Shown here in pieces: positions 14,380-23,273 of a stretch of DNA of 64,000 nt. Under the pieces are notes generated by a model, which was not told where the DNA came from, searched no databases, and saw nothing but the letters and a program-made list of their open reading frames with translations. The translations under genes and the position numbers were made by a program. Each line of letters begins with the position of its first letter. Positions within the stretch are counted from its first letter, which is position 1. Origin of the DNA: Fredinandcohnia humi (GTDB lineage Bacteria; Bacillota; Bacilli; Bacillales; Bacillaceae_L); assembly GCF_001439915.1 (NCBI RefSeq), contig NZ_LMBW01000001.1:545960-609959 (forward strand). Reading direction: 5' to 3'.

Positions 14380-17313
14380 ATGGAAGTTCTCATTAGACAC
14401 CTCGAAACGATATGCAAACAGCATTTTTTAACCGAAAAAATATTACTTGTGGATTCATATATGATCGGCGAGCAAATTTTAAGACGGTTTACTCAAAAAA
14501 ACAATTATGCCATCAATATCAAAATTAAAACAATCAAGGAACTTGCCCTCGATGCATCCTCAACCGAAGAAAACCTACTCCTAAGTGACGCTCTGGGGAC
14601 ACATTTTATGTATTCTTTATTATTAGAGCTTAAGCCAGACCTCCGATATTTTCACGAGGTCGAAATCACACCAACCTTAAGCCAAAGCATGTATCAAACA
14701 GTAAAACAACTTCGTCTTGCAGGATACAAAAGCAGCACACTTTCAAGGGAACAATTTGTTTCACTCAGAAAAGGCGAAGATATGATACTCATTTTAGAGG
14801 CATACGAACAGCTTCTTCACAAAAATAAACGAATCGATGAGTCGGACCTTTTTCAGAATGCACTAGGAAAATATCATTCTAGAAATCAGATCTTTATTCT
14901 CCAAAGCAACCTAAGGCTCGCGTATGTACAGGTAAAATTTTTAAAAACTGTCCTTCTTTCAACCTTTTTTCAGTTACCAATGGAAGCAGTACATGGAATT
15001 CCAACACCAGAGTCTTCACCTTTTTCCAAGGTCGTTTTCGGAGTCGAAACGCCATTAAGTTATTTGTTTGATGTGGAGAATTCAACAACAACTGTACCGA
15101 CCCTATCCCTTTTTTCAGCAAAAACAGAAGAGATGGAGCTAAAGGAAGTCATATTTCGGATCAAAGAAAAAGGTGTTCGGTTCGATGAGGCTGCGATTTT
15201 CTACACATCAAGCGCTCAATATATAACCGCTATGTATCACATAGCTGAACGTTTACAAATTCCGGTGACCTTTGGGGAAGGGATCTCGATTGGATTCACA
15301 AGACCTGGAAAAATGGTAGCTGGAGTATTAAGGTGGATGAAGGATTATTATAGTGTGCAAGCTTTTCTAAAGCTACTTCAGGAAAATTTGCTGGACTTGG
15401 GAGATGACGCTCCCTCAAAAAGAAAATGGGCAACGCTACTTCGTGGAGCGAACATCGGTTGGGGAAAAGAGCGCTACCTTTCTCAAATACAAGCAAAAAT
15501 GAATGAACTTCCCGAATCGGAGAACCGAATTCGTGATTATCAATGGCTGCTAAAATGGTTTTCGACTACGTTTAAACATATGCCAACTGTCGAAGACGAC
15601 GGGAACATCATTTATGGGGACCTGTTAAAAACAATTAAGTATTTTCTGCAGAATTATTGCAAGGTTTCTTCAGGTTTTGACCAAGCGGCGAAGGAAGCAT
15701 TGCTTGAGCGAATCGAGGATTTGCTCCCATATGCCATTGAAGCCGTGCCCAATGCCCAACAAAAATTCGAGGAAGATTTTCTTTCCATTCGCATTGGTCA
15801 TTCGCGTCCAAAGCCTGGCTATTTACATTTCACTTCATATAAAAATGGGCTCTACATGAATCGTGAGCATTTGTTTATTGTGGGGATGGATAACAGGCGG
15901 TTTCCGGGAAAGACAGGGGAGGATCCACTTTTACTTGATACCGAAAGAGAAAAGCTAGGTCGATTTTTGCCTTTAGAAAATGAAAAATCAAAACGTGAGC
16001 TTTATTCGATGTTACAGCTATTTGCCTCCGCGGCGAATGGGATTACCGTTAGTTACTGTAGATTCGACATCAATGAAAATCGAGCTATTTCAGCTGCGTA
16101 TTTATTTTTACAATGCTATCGAATTCAAACCGGTGACTTTTTAGCAGATTTTAAGACTTTACAAATGCAAGTGCCAATTGCAAACCGACACCATACAGTT
16201 GAAAACGAAGACTGGTGGTATGAGAAAATCACAAACTCTCAAAACGTTCAGCTTGATGAACAATTTTTAGCGGAATTTTCGAATATTGCAAGAGGACTTC
16301 ATGCTGAAAAAATGAGACAGGATCCAGCATTTACTGTATACGAAGGGAAGATTGAAAGCGATACGACCAGGTTAGACCCTCGCAAAAATCAAGATATCAC
16401 GATTTCCGCGGGGAAACTTGAGAAAATCGCGAAATGCCCTTATGCCTATTTTTTGGAAAATGTGTTGCGTTTAAGGGTAATTGAGGATGTGTCCTATGAC
16501 CCGAGGAAATGGTTAGACGCCAAAACAAGGGGGACACTGTTGCACGGAATTTTCGAGAAATTTTATCAAGAAATCAAAGTGCGTTGCGAAAAGCCTTCCT
16601 ACGCAAAGCATATTGACCTTCTAACCAAGATAGCGAAGGAACGGATGGAGTATGTAAAAACAGTTGTTCCGCCACCAAATGCACGAACGAAAAGACTAGA
16701 ATCAGAGGAAATCATCGAATCATGTGAGACCTTTTTAAAAATTGAAGAGGAAAATAGTGAACTTGGTGATCCATTGTATTTTGAATATTCGTTTGGAGAA
16801 GACGCCCCAGCTGTAATTGAGCTTCCTTCCGGAACGGTTCACGTAAGAGGTATTATTGACCGGGTCGACCGGCTACCGGATGGCTCCTACCATATCATTG
16901 ATTATAAAACGGGAAGCAGTTGGGGTTACCATACGAAGGAATTTTTTAAAGGTGGGCGACAGCTGCAGCATCTCCTCTACACCCTTGCAATCGAGGCTCA
17001 TTTAGGAATGGAAGCCGGTGCTGTGAAGAAGAGCTCATATCTATTTCCAACGCGAAAAGGAGCGGGTAAAAACTTTGTGAGAGAGCAGGAGGAATCGACT
17101 CGAACAAATGGGAAGGACATTTTAGACAAGCTTCTTTCGATTGTAGAGCATGGTCATTTTACAATGACAGATGATGAGAATGAATGTAAATTCTGTGAGT
17201 TTAAAAATATTTGCAGACGTTCCAGCTATGAGAAAGATGCATTAATAAATAAGCAAAAAGATGAGACAGCTGAGGGACTAAAGAGCTTTAAGGGGGTGCG
17301 CGCCTATGACTAA
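14380..17313 (+). CDS. AddB-like nuclease subunit (PD-(D/E)XK, Fe-S type)
   Basis: A 977-residue protein. The first ~650 residues resemble the inactive helicase-like region of AddB/RexB but show no Walker A near the N-terminus. The C-terminal nuclease domain carries RGTLLHGIFEKFY, GIIDRVD, IIDYKTG and RQLQHLLY. It also has the four cysteines expected of an AddB-type iron-sulfur nuclease: C686 in KCPYAYF, then C936, C939 and C945 in a CX2CX5C motif. The start is the ATG at 14380, about 9 bases after AAAAGGGAGA. It is shorter than typical AddB (about 1,160) and overlaps the helicase gene by 8 bases. It may be a second AddAB-type DNA end-processing complex for repair or defence. Confidence 0.82.
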   Translation: MEVLIRHLETICKQHFLTEKILLVDSYMIGEQILRRFTQKNNYAINIKIKTIKELALDASSTEENLLLSDALGTHFMYSLLLELKPDLRYFHEVEITPTLSQSMYQTVKQLRLAGYKSSTLSREQFVSLRKGEDMILILEAYEQLLHKNKRIDESDLFQNALGKYHSRNQIFILQSNLRLAYVQVKFLKTVLLSTFFQLPMEAVHGIPTPESSPFSKVVFGVETPLSYLFDVENSTTTVPTLSLFSAKTEEMELKEVIFRIKEKGVRFDEAAIFYTSSAQYITAMYHIAERLQIPVTFGEGISIGFTRPGKMVAGVLRWMKDYYSVQAFLKLLQENLLDLGDDAPSKRKWATLLRGANIGWGKERYLSQIQAKMNELPESENRIRDYQWLLKWFSTTFKHMPTVEDDGNIIYGDLLKTIKYFLQNYCKVSSGFDQAAKEALLERIEDLLPYAIEAVPNAQQKFEEDFLSIRIGHSRPKPGYLHFTSYKNGLYMNREHLFIVGMDNRRFPGKTGEDPLLLDTEREKLGRFLPLENEKSKRELYSMLQLFASAANGITVSYCRFDINENRAISAAYLFLQCYRIQTGDFLADFKTLQMQVPIANRHHTVENEDWWYEKITNSQNVQLDEQFLAEFSNIARGLHAEKMRQDPAFTVYEGKIESDTTRLDPRKNQDITISAGKLEKIAKCPYAYFLENVLRLRVIEDVSYDPRKWLDAKTRGTLLHGIFEKFYQEIKVRCEKPSYAKHIDLLTKIAKERMEYVKTVVPPPNARTKRLESEEIIESCETFLKIEEENSELGDPLYFEYSFGEDAPAVIELPSGTVHVRGIIDRVDRLPDGSYHIIDYKTGSSWGYHTKEFFKGGRQLQHLLYTLAIEAHLGMEAGAVKKSSYLFPTRKGAGKNFVREQEESTRTNGKDILDKLLSIVEHGHFTMTDDENECKFCEFKNICRRSSYEKDALINKQKDETAEGLKSFKGVRAYD

Positions 17314-20300
17314 GGTGATTGTTGATCAAGAGGCAAGAGACAAAATTTCAACTGTCTTGGATCAAAATTTCCTTGTTGAAGCAGGAGCTGGCTCAGGGAA
17401 AACGACGAGCCTAGTAGACCGTATGGTGAACCTTATTTATACAGGGACCGCAAAAATTGACGAGATAGTCGCGATTACCTTCACAAAAAAGGCGGCGGAT
17501 GAACTTAAAACACGGTTCTTAACCGTTCTTGAGAAACAATGTAAAGAGGCAACAGACCCTGATGTGAGATTTAGGCTCGAGGAGGCCTTACAAAATATTG
17601 AACAATCATTTATCGGAACGGTTCATTCTTTTTGTGCACGTTTACTACGGGTGCGGCCTGTTGAGGCAGGACTAGATGTCAATTTTTCAGAACTTGAGGA
17701 CACTGAGGATGACAAAATAGCCGAGGCTGCTTGGCTTGTTTATACCCAGAAGCTTGAACAGGATCATCCCCAGAAATCAAGAATAACAAAGGAATTAGGG
17801 CTTCAGGAAAAAGATTTAACGGAGCGCTTTTGTAAAATGAAGAACTACCCTGATGTTGAATGGGCGAGTGAAGTGATTGAGAAACCAAATCTTGATGAGG
17901 TGTTTCGTCGTTTCATTACGCTATTAAAAGAAGCCAGTCGCTGCATTCCAAACGACATTCCAAATGGCCCTGACAATCTCCAGGAAGCGATTGATGATGC
18001 AATTCGTCATGTGAGATACGATGACAAAACAGACGCATTAAAGATTAAGATTTTTCAAATGTTTGATAAAAGATTTACGGTTACACAGTACAAATGGTCT
18101 TCCAAAGAGGATGCGAAGGAATATCATGGGAGAATTTCTGATTTTTTCGAGGTACATATCCAGCCAATACTTGTACGATGGAGTGAATATTGCCACCCAT
18201 TTATAATTGAATTGTTTCAAGAAGCATTGGTATTGTATGAAAAAATAAAACAAGAACGCTCGTTGATGAATTTTCAAGATTTGTTAATGAGAACGGCAGC
18301 ACTATTAAAAGACAATGCAGAAGTACGAGCTTATTTTCAAGGAAAATACAAGAGGCTGCTTGTGGACGAATTTCAAGATACCGATCCAATTCAAGCAGAA
18401 ATCATGTTTTATTTAACGAGTGAGGATGTGAGAGAACAGAATTGGACGAAGTGTAAACCGCGTCCGGGCTCGCTTTTTGTGGTCGGAGATCCGAAGCAAG
18501 CAATCTATCGGTTCCGACGGGCAGATATCGATATTTACAATCTAGTGAAGGAACTGATTGAATCCCATGGCGGGGAAGTGCTTCAGCTCATTATGAATTT
18601 CAGAACGGTTGATCATGTGACAAGCTTACTTAATGAAGTATTTCAGGTGCATTTACCAGAAAAAGAGACAGTTCATCAAGCCGCTTATCGTCCGCTCTAT
18701 TCCTATAAGGAAGCATGTGATTCTGATTTTTCAGGGATTAAAAGATTGGTTTTAGCAGACGAGTTTGCGAAAAATAAAACAATCACGGTTGAAGAGGATG
18801 CAAAAAGCATTACAGCGTACATTCAAAAATTAGTTAAAGAAGGGCATGAGCCACGTGAATTTATGATTTTAACAAGGCAAAAAGACGGAATCAATGTGTA
18901 TGCGCATGTTTTGGAGGAAGCAGGAATTCCTGCTAGTGTCAGTGGCGAAATGGAAATTGGCACCAATCTAGAATTCCAAGATCTTATTCGTCTTCTTGAA
19001 GCACTTGATGATCCCACTGATCAAATTGCTTTGGTAGCGGCTTTACGAAGTGTTTGGTTTGGCATGAGTGATGAAGAGCTTTTCCAATGGGGGCAGGCAG
19101 GGGGAGCCTTTTCTCTGTACGCCCAAACCCCTGACTCTTTAATTTCAGATTCGAAGCAGCATTTTGAAGCAGCACTTTCTACACTGAAAAAATATGCAAA
19201 GTGGAAAACATCTTTTTCTCCAGTAGTGGCAATTAAAAAAATAATCGAGGATATCGGGCTGTATCCGTTGTTCTTAGCGAAAGGCTATGGAAAAAGAGAG
19301 ACGACGAATCTCCTGCAAATTATTGAAGCATTAAGTGTTAGGGAGGAGGCAGAAGTAACAACGTTCAGTCAAGCTGTCGAATTTATTAAAAAGCAAATTG
19401 ATGAAAAAACAAAGGTCATCAATCTGGAGGAAGACGAAAATGCGGTACGAATTATGAATGTCCATAAAGCAAAAGGCTTGGAGGCATCCATTGTTTTCCT
19501 GGCACACCCTGGGAAAAAGCCTGAGGTTCGCAATAAAATATGGTCGCATATTAGCCGTGAGGAGCACTCATCAACGGGATATTTCATGTTCGAAAGAAAG
19601 CATGGTTTTTCAAGGAAACCTGTAGCACTGCCTCTAAATTGGGAGGATTATCTTGACGAGGAGGAAGCGTACTTGCTTGCAGAGGAAATTCGGGTTATGT
19701 ATGTTGCTGCAACAAGAGCGGAGAAAGCGATGATCATCAGTACATTCGAATCAAAAAACAGTAAAAACCCATGGAATCTACTTCTCGATGGCTTACCAAC
19801 GCTTGAGGATATTGAGGTACCTGAGCTGTTTTATGAGAATGAAGAAGTTATGGTTTCGCAAATTACGTGCGAGGAATTCACAGAAGAAACACAGGGATTG
19901 CTTGATTGGATTGATGATCGGAAACAACCATCTTTTTCAACCTATAGTCCAACCGAAGATAAACAGAATATCTTCACACTTGGGATAGAACGTGAGGAAG
20001 GTGGGGGACAGACATGGGGAACTGCTATCCACGAGGTGTTTGAAAAGATTGTCAAAGGGGAAGAAGCTGAAGGAGTAATTATCTCTATATTAACAAAGTA
20101 TGACATTTCATTAGGCAGAATTGATGAAGCTGCCCAAGCTGTCAAACGTTTAAAAGATTCGGTGATATGGGCAGAGCTACAAATTGCGGAGGAAGTTTTG
20201 AAAGAAGTTCCGTTTATGCTAAAAATTGATGTTGCTGACCCTTTGTATGAGTTTGTGGAAAAAGTGGACAACTTCGGGGCGATTTTTGTTAGTGGAATCA

Positions 20301-20509
20301 TTGATCTTGCGTATAAGATGAATGGTGCATGGAAAATTGTTGATTATAAAACGGACCGACCTAAGGACCACGCTAGGCTCCCAGACCTTGTGAAATCCTA
20401 TCATAATCAAATAAATCTTTATCAACAAATTTGGGAACGAATCACGGGCGAAAAAGTTGCGGACAAACAGCTATATTTTGTCACACTAAATAAAATTGTT
20501 GGCGTTTAG
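17306..20509 (+). CDS. UvrD/AddA-like helicase-nuclease
   Basis: A 1,067-residue superfamily 1A helicase with the ordered motifs: Walker A EAGAGSGKTT (25-34), ITFTKKAADELKTR, LLVDEFQDTDPIQ (near 350), VGDPKQAIYRFRRAD, the late VHKAKGLEASIVFLA and YVAATRAEKAM. A C-terminal PD-(D/E)XK nuclease motif (GIIDLAYK, then IVDYKTDRP) completes it. It overlaps the AddB-like gene by 8 bases and has an AAGGGGGTG site. The pair should unwind and trim double-stranded DNA ends. It is shorter than B. subtilis AddA (about 1,230) and its Walker A context differs from that enzyme, so this is probably an additional AddAB-like module. The 52-bp array begins 11 bases after its stop. Confidence 0.87.
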   Translation: MTKVIVDQEARDKISTVLDQNFLVEAGAGSGKTTSLVDRMVNLIYTGTAKIDEIVAITFTKKAADELKTRFLTVLEKQCKEATDPDVRFRLEEALQNIEQSFIGTVHSFCARLLRVRPVEAGLDVNFSELEDTEDDKIAEAAWLVYTQKLEQDHPQKSRITKELGLQEKDLTERFCKMKNYPDVEWASEVIEKPNLDEVFRRFITLLKEASRCIPNDIPNGPDNLQEAIDDAIRHVRYDDKTDALKIKIFQMFDKRFTVTQYKWSSKEDAKEYHGRISDFFEVHIQPILVRWSEYCHPFIIELFQEALVLYEKIKQERSLMNFQDLLMRTAALLKDNAEVRAYFQGKYKRLLVDEFQDTDPIQAEIMFYLTSEDVREQNWTKCKPRPGSLFVVGDPKQAIYRFRRADIDIYNLVKELIESHGGEVLQLIMNFRTVDHVTSLLNEVFQVHLPEKETVHQAAYRPLYSYKEACDSDFSGIKRLVLADEFAKNKTITVEEDAKSITAYIQKLVKEGHEPREFMILTRQKDGINVYAHVLEEAGIPASVSGEMEIGTNLEFQDLIRLLEALDDPTDQIALVAALRSVWFGMSDEELFQWGQAGGAFSLYAQTPDSLISDSKQHFEAALSTLKKYAKWKTSFSPVVAIKKIIEDIGLYPLFLAKGYGKRETTNLLQIIEALSVREEAEVTTFSQAVEFIKKQIDEKTKVINLEEDENAVRIMNVHKAKGLEASIVFLAHPGKKPEVRNKIWSHISREEHSSTGYFMFERKHGFSRKPVALPLNWEDYLDEEEAYLLAEEIRVMYVAATRAEKAMIISTFESKNSKNPWNLLLDGLPTLEDIEVPELFYENEEVMVSQITCEEFTEETQGLLDWIDDRKQPSFSTYSPTEDKQNIFTLGIEREEGGGQTWGTAIHEVFEKIVKGEEAEGVIISILTKYDISLGRIDEAAQAVKRLKDSVIWAELQIAEEVLKEVPFMLKIDVADPLYEFVEKVDNFGAIFVSGIIDLAYKMNGAWKIVDYKTDRPKDHARLPDLVKSYHNQINLYQQIWERITGEKVADKQLYFVTLNKIVGV

Positions 20510-20519
20510 GAGGTGAATT

Positions 20520-20736
20520 AGCTTTTAATTCCAAATGAAGGCCTGAACTTAAGGAAATGTTGACGGGAAGGGTCTTCATAAGGTCGATGAAGACCCAAAC
20601 GGATCGAAATTGTAGTCGAAAGTGCCTTCATAAGCCCAATGAAGACCCGAACGCATCGAAATTCCAGCCGAAAGTGTCTTCATAAGCCCGATGAAAGCCC
20701 GAACGACTTGAAATCTTATTCAAAACGTTCTTCATG
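20520..20736. repeat. 52-bp-period direct repeat array (about 4 units)
   Basis: Units start at 20520 (degenerate), 20572, 20624, 20676 and 20728 (partial), each 52 bp apart. Each begins near GTCTTCAT-N7-ATGAAGAC, an 8-bp inverted repeat, followed by CGAAACGC/CGAA-rich sequence. It fills most of the 312-bp gap between the helicase and epimerase genes; nothing else is seen there except the ribosome site of the next gene. Confidence 0.85.
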
Positions 20737-20821
20737 CTTACAAAGCGCAATTCAACAATGTATGTTTTCCTAAAAACTACGAACTTTAAACAATGAGAAA
20801 GTTAAAAAGGGGAGCCATACA

Positions 20822-21640
20822 ATGAAAAAGAAGATTTCCATCATTGGCGGGACTGGGCTAATTGGTTCCATCCTTGAAGAAGGACTAAACAACAAATACG
20901 AAATCATCATACTTGATAAAAAAGTGGACAATCATCAGAACCATATCGAAGTCGACGCAACAAATTTTGAAGATCTTTTGAGTAAAATTCCAGCTAACTG
21001 TGACGCACTTATTAACCTGCTTAATGTAAACACCAAAAATGATTTTAAAGATCTTGCACAGTTTTATAAAAAGACCGAAATACACTTTCTTGCATCCTTT
21101 TATATTTTCCGAGCAGCAATAGAGCTTGGCATTCCAAAGGTGGTCTATGCAAGTAGCAACCATGTGACCGATTTTTATGAAAAGGATGGGATTTCAGCGT
21201 TCGGTCGTGAGATCACAGTTAATGATTATCCATACTCAAGGACATTGTACGGCACACTTAAATTGGCATCAGAAAATATCGGTCATATCTTAGCCTATGA
21301 AAAGGAGAACAATCTATCTGTCATTAATTTGCGAATTGGCAGTGTCAGACGGGATGAAGTGAAGGATTTGGAAACGATCCCCCGCACCAACAAAACCTTA
21401 TTAAGCCATAAGGATGTAATCCAGTTATTTGATTTAGCCATCCAATCAACCATCAAGTTCGGTACGTATTATGGAGTTTCAAATAATAAAGACAAACCAT
21501 GGTCAACGGATAATGCAACGCGTGAGCTTGGATTTGTTTCAAAGATGAACTCCGCGGAAGTTCTGGAGCAGGCTGAAACTGAAATGGATAGCTTTATCCC
21601 ATACTACGAAGACTTGGAAAATCAAAATTGGCTTAACTAA
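20822..21640 (+). CDS. NAD-dependent epimerase/dehydratase (uronate dehydrogenase-like SDR)
   Basis: A 272-residue extended short-chain dehydrogenase. It has a Rossmann GGTGLIG motif (residues 8-14), a YGTLK active-site Tyr-Lys pair (near 145) and a YASSNHVTDFY segment. The stretch NLRIGSV followed by LLSHKDVIQLF resembles uronate dehydrogenase and related sugar-acid oxidoreductases. The substrate cannot be fixed. AAAAAGGGGAG gives the ribosome site. It is not in an obvious operon. Confidence 0.78.
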   Translation: MKKKISIIGGTGLIGSILEEGLNNKYEIIILDKKVDNHQNHIEVDATNFEDLLSKIPANCDALINLLNVNTKNDFKDLAQFYKKTEIHFLASFYIFRAAIELGIPKVVYASSNHVTDFYEKDGISAFGREITVNDYPYSRTLYGTLKLASENIGHILAYEKENNLSVINLRIGSVRRDEVKDLETIPRTNKTLLSHKDVIQLFDLAIQSTIKFGTYYGVSNNKDKPWSTDNATRELGFVSKMNSAEVLEQAETEMDSFIPYYEDLENQNWLN

Positions 21641-21770
21641 AAATCTTGCTTCATAGGGCTTGATAGTCCGAAACGAAGTTGAGTTCTCATTCTTTTTATT
21701 TTATCCTGAAGGTTTTCCTTTTTTGTCCATTTGATATCATGTAGAATAACCTTAAAGGGGTTGTTACTAT

Positions 21771-22358
21771 TTGAAAAAGAGGAAAATGATGCTACTTTTA
21801 ATTGGGATTTTACTTATTTTTGGTGTTATTTATTTCGGAAGAATTCATTATAAAATTTCACAGTTTGCGGATGCGGAACCACCTAAGAATGCCGATTATT
21901 TAATTATTCTTGGTGCTAAGGTTAACGGTGAAATCCCATCACTTGCATTACAATATAGAATTGATGCGGCTGCAGAATATGCCAAGGAAAATGCGGATAC
22001 TATTTTAATTGCTTCAGGAGGTCAGGGTCCAGCGGAGGATATCACAGAAGCTGAGGCGATAAGGCGAGAACTAGTGGACAAAGGGATTCCAGAATCAAGA
22101 ATTCTCCTCGAAGATCAGTCAACAAATACAAATGAAAATATTAAATTCTCAAAACAATTTATTCCTGAGGATGCCAAACTTGGTGTTATTGTAACGAATG
22201 ATTACCATCTTTATCGGTCGATCCAAATTGCCAAAGACGCCGGTTTAAAAGTGGAGGGTCTACCTGCAAAAACACCGCAAATTACACTACTAAAAGCATA
22301 TAGTCGTGAGTATTTGTCAGTAACAAAATATTATGTAGAAAAGTACTTACTTAAATAA
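21771..22358 (+). CDS. DUF218 (YdcF/SanA-like) membrane-anchored protein
   Basis: 195 residues with an N-terminal transmembrane helix (about 7-24) and a DUF218 domain (ILGAKVNGEIPS, then ASGGQGPAEDITEAEA, EDQSTNTNEN and VTNDYHLYRS). Family members act outside the membrane in envelope processes, with unclear chemistry. The TTG at 21771 is used as start because AAAGGGG is about 10 bases upstream; ATG codons five and six codons later have no ribosome site. A polysaccharide deacetylase gene follows after a terminator, so an envelope role would fit. Confidence 0.85.
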   Translation: MKKRKMMLLLIGILLIFGVIYFGRIHYKISQFADAEPPKNADYLIILGAKVNGEIPSLALQYRIDAAAEYAKENADTILIASGGQGPAEDITEAEAIRRELVDKGIPESRILLEDQSTNTNENIKFSKQFIPEDAKLGVIVTNDYHLYRSIQIAKDAGLKVEGLPAKTPQITLLKAYSREYLSVTKYYVEKYLLK

Positions 22359-22374
22359 GATAACAATAAAGATC

Positions 22375-22407
22375 AATGGCGTGAAACGAGTCTCGTCATT
22401 TTTTTAT
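22375..22407 (+). terminator. rho-independent terminator
   Basis: AATGGCG-N12-CGTCATT (one G-U) followed by TTTTT, after the DUF218 gene. Confidence 0.6.
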
Positions 22408-22498
22408 GCATTAAAAAGTACCACTGACCTCGCTAATAATAATCAACAAAAATCCATAAACTAGCCAATAAAGCTTGTTGAAAAAAGGAGGGGATTTT

Positions 22499-23215
22499 GT
22501 GGGAAGATGTACATTATTAATTGTACTTTTACTACTCTTCAATCATATTCCTGCATTGGCAAAAGACCGCTTTGACTACGAAAAAACTGGGAAAATTACC
22601 TGGGAAGTAAAGACAGATGAGAAAATGGTCGCTATAACATTTGATGATGGCCCTAATCCAGTCTATACACCAGATATTTTAGATGTTTTAGCAAAGCATA
22701 AAGCAAAAGCAACTTTTTTTGTTGTTGGAACACATGCGAAAAATTACCCTGAAATCATTCGTCGGGAAGTACTAGAGGGGCATGAAATCGCAAATCACAC
22801 CTTCACTCACTCAAATATCATACATGATTCCCCAAAACTCGAAAATGAAATCAATAAAGCCTCCGAAACGATTGAGGAAATTACGGGATTTAGCCCAACT
22901 CTATTCCGGCCAGTAGGTGGTTATTACAACGATATCATTATTAACACTGCTGCTGAAAATGGCCATCATGTTGTTTTATGGTCTTGGCATCAAGACACCA
23001 AAGATTGGAAGAACCCAGGAGTGAACAACATAATAAAGCGGGTAATCTCGGGTGTGAAACCAGGAAACATTATCCTCTTTCATGATTCAGGGGGGAATCG
23101 AAGCCAAACCATCGAAGCATTAGAAAAAATACTGACGGAATTAGAAAAACAAGGATATGAATGTGTAACTGTTTCAGAAATGCTATTTAGGACGCAAACG
23201 AAGCAGAATAATTAG
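22499..23215 (+). CDS. secreted polysaccharide deacetylase (NodB domain)
   Basis: A 238-residue exported enzyme with a signal peptide (about 1-22, ending ALA-K) and a NodB deacetylase domain. Visible are the catalytic TFDDGP motif (D-D), HEIANHTFTHSN (metal His pair), FRPVGGYYN and ILFHDSGGNR. It should remove acetyl groups from wall glycans such as peptidoglycan or chitin-like polymers. The start is the GTG at 22499, preceded by GGAGGGG; the TTG eight codons upstream has no ribosome site. Confidence 0.88.
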   Translation: MGRCTLLIVLLLLFNHIPALAKDRFDYEKTGKITWEVKTDEKMVAITFDDGPNPVYTPDILDVLAKHKAKATFFVVGTHAKNYPEIIRREVLEGHEIANHTFTHSNIIHDSPKLENEINKASETIEEITGFSPTLFRPVGGYYNDIIINTAAENGHHVVLWSWHQDTKDWKNPGVNNIIKRVISGVKPGNIILFHDSGGNRSQTIEALEKILTELEKQGYECVTVSEMLFRTQTKQNN

Positions 23216-23228
23216 GGTCCAAATTCAA

Positions 23229-23272
23229 AAAAACAAGAATCGTCTAGTCCAAGCTCGATTCTTGTTTTTTAT
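23229..23272. terminator. bidirectional terminator between convergent genes
   Basis: AAAACAAGAATCG-N13-CGATTCTTGTTTT is a 13-bp stem with A and T runs on both sides, serving the deacetylase gene and glcF. Confidence 0.85.
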
Positions 23273-23273
23273 T

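Noticed and set aside
14380-20509. Calling the pair the housekeeping addB-addA
   Set aside because: Both subunits are shorter than the B. subtilis proteins, the AddB-like one lacks a Walker A, and the gene context is not that of addAB, so only AddAB-like is claimed.
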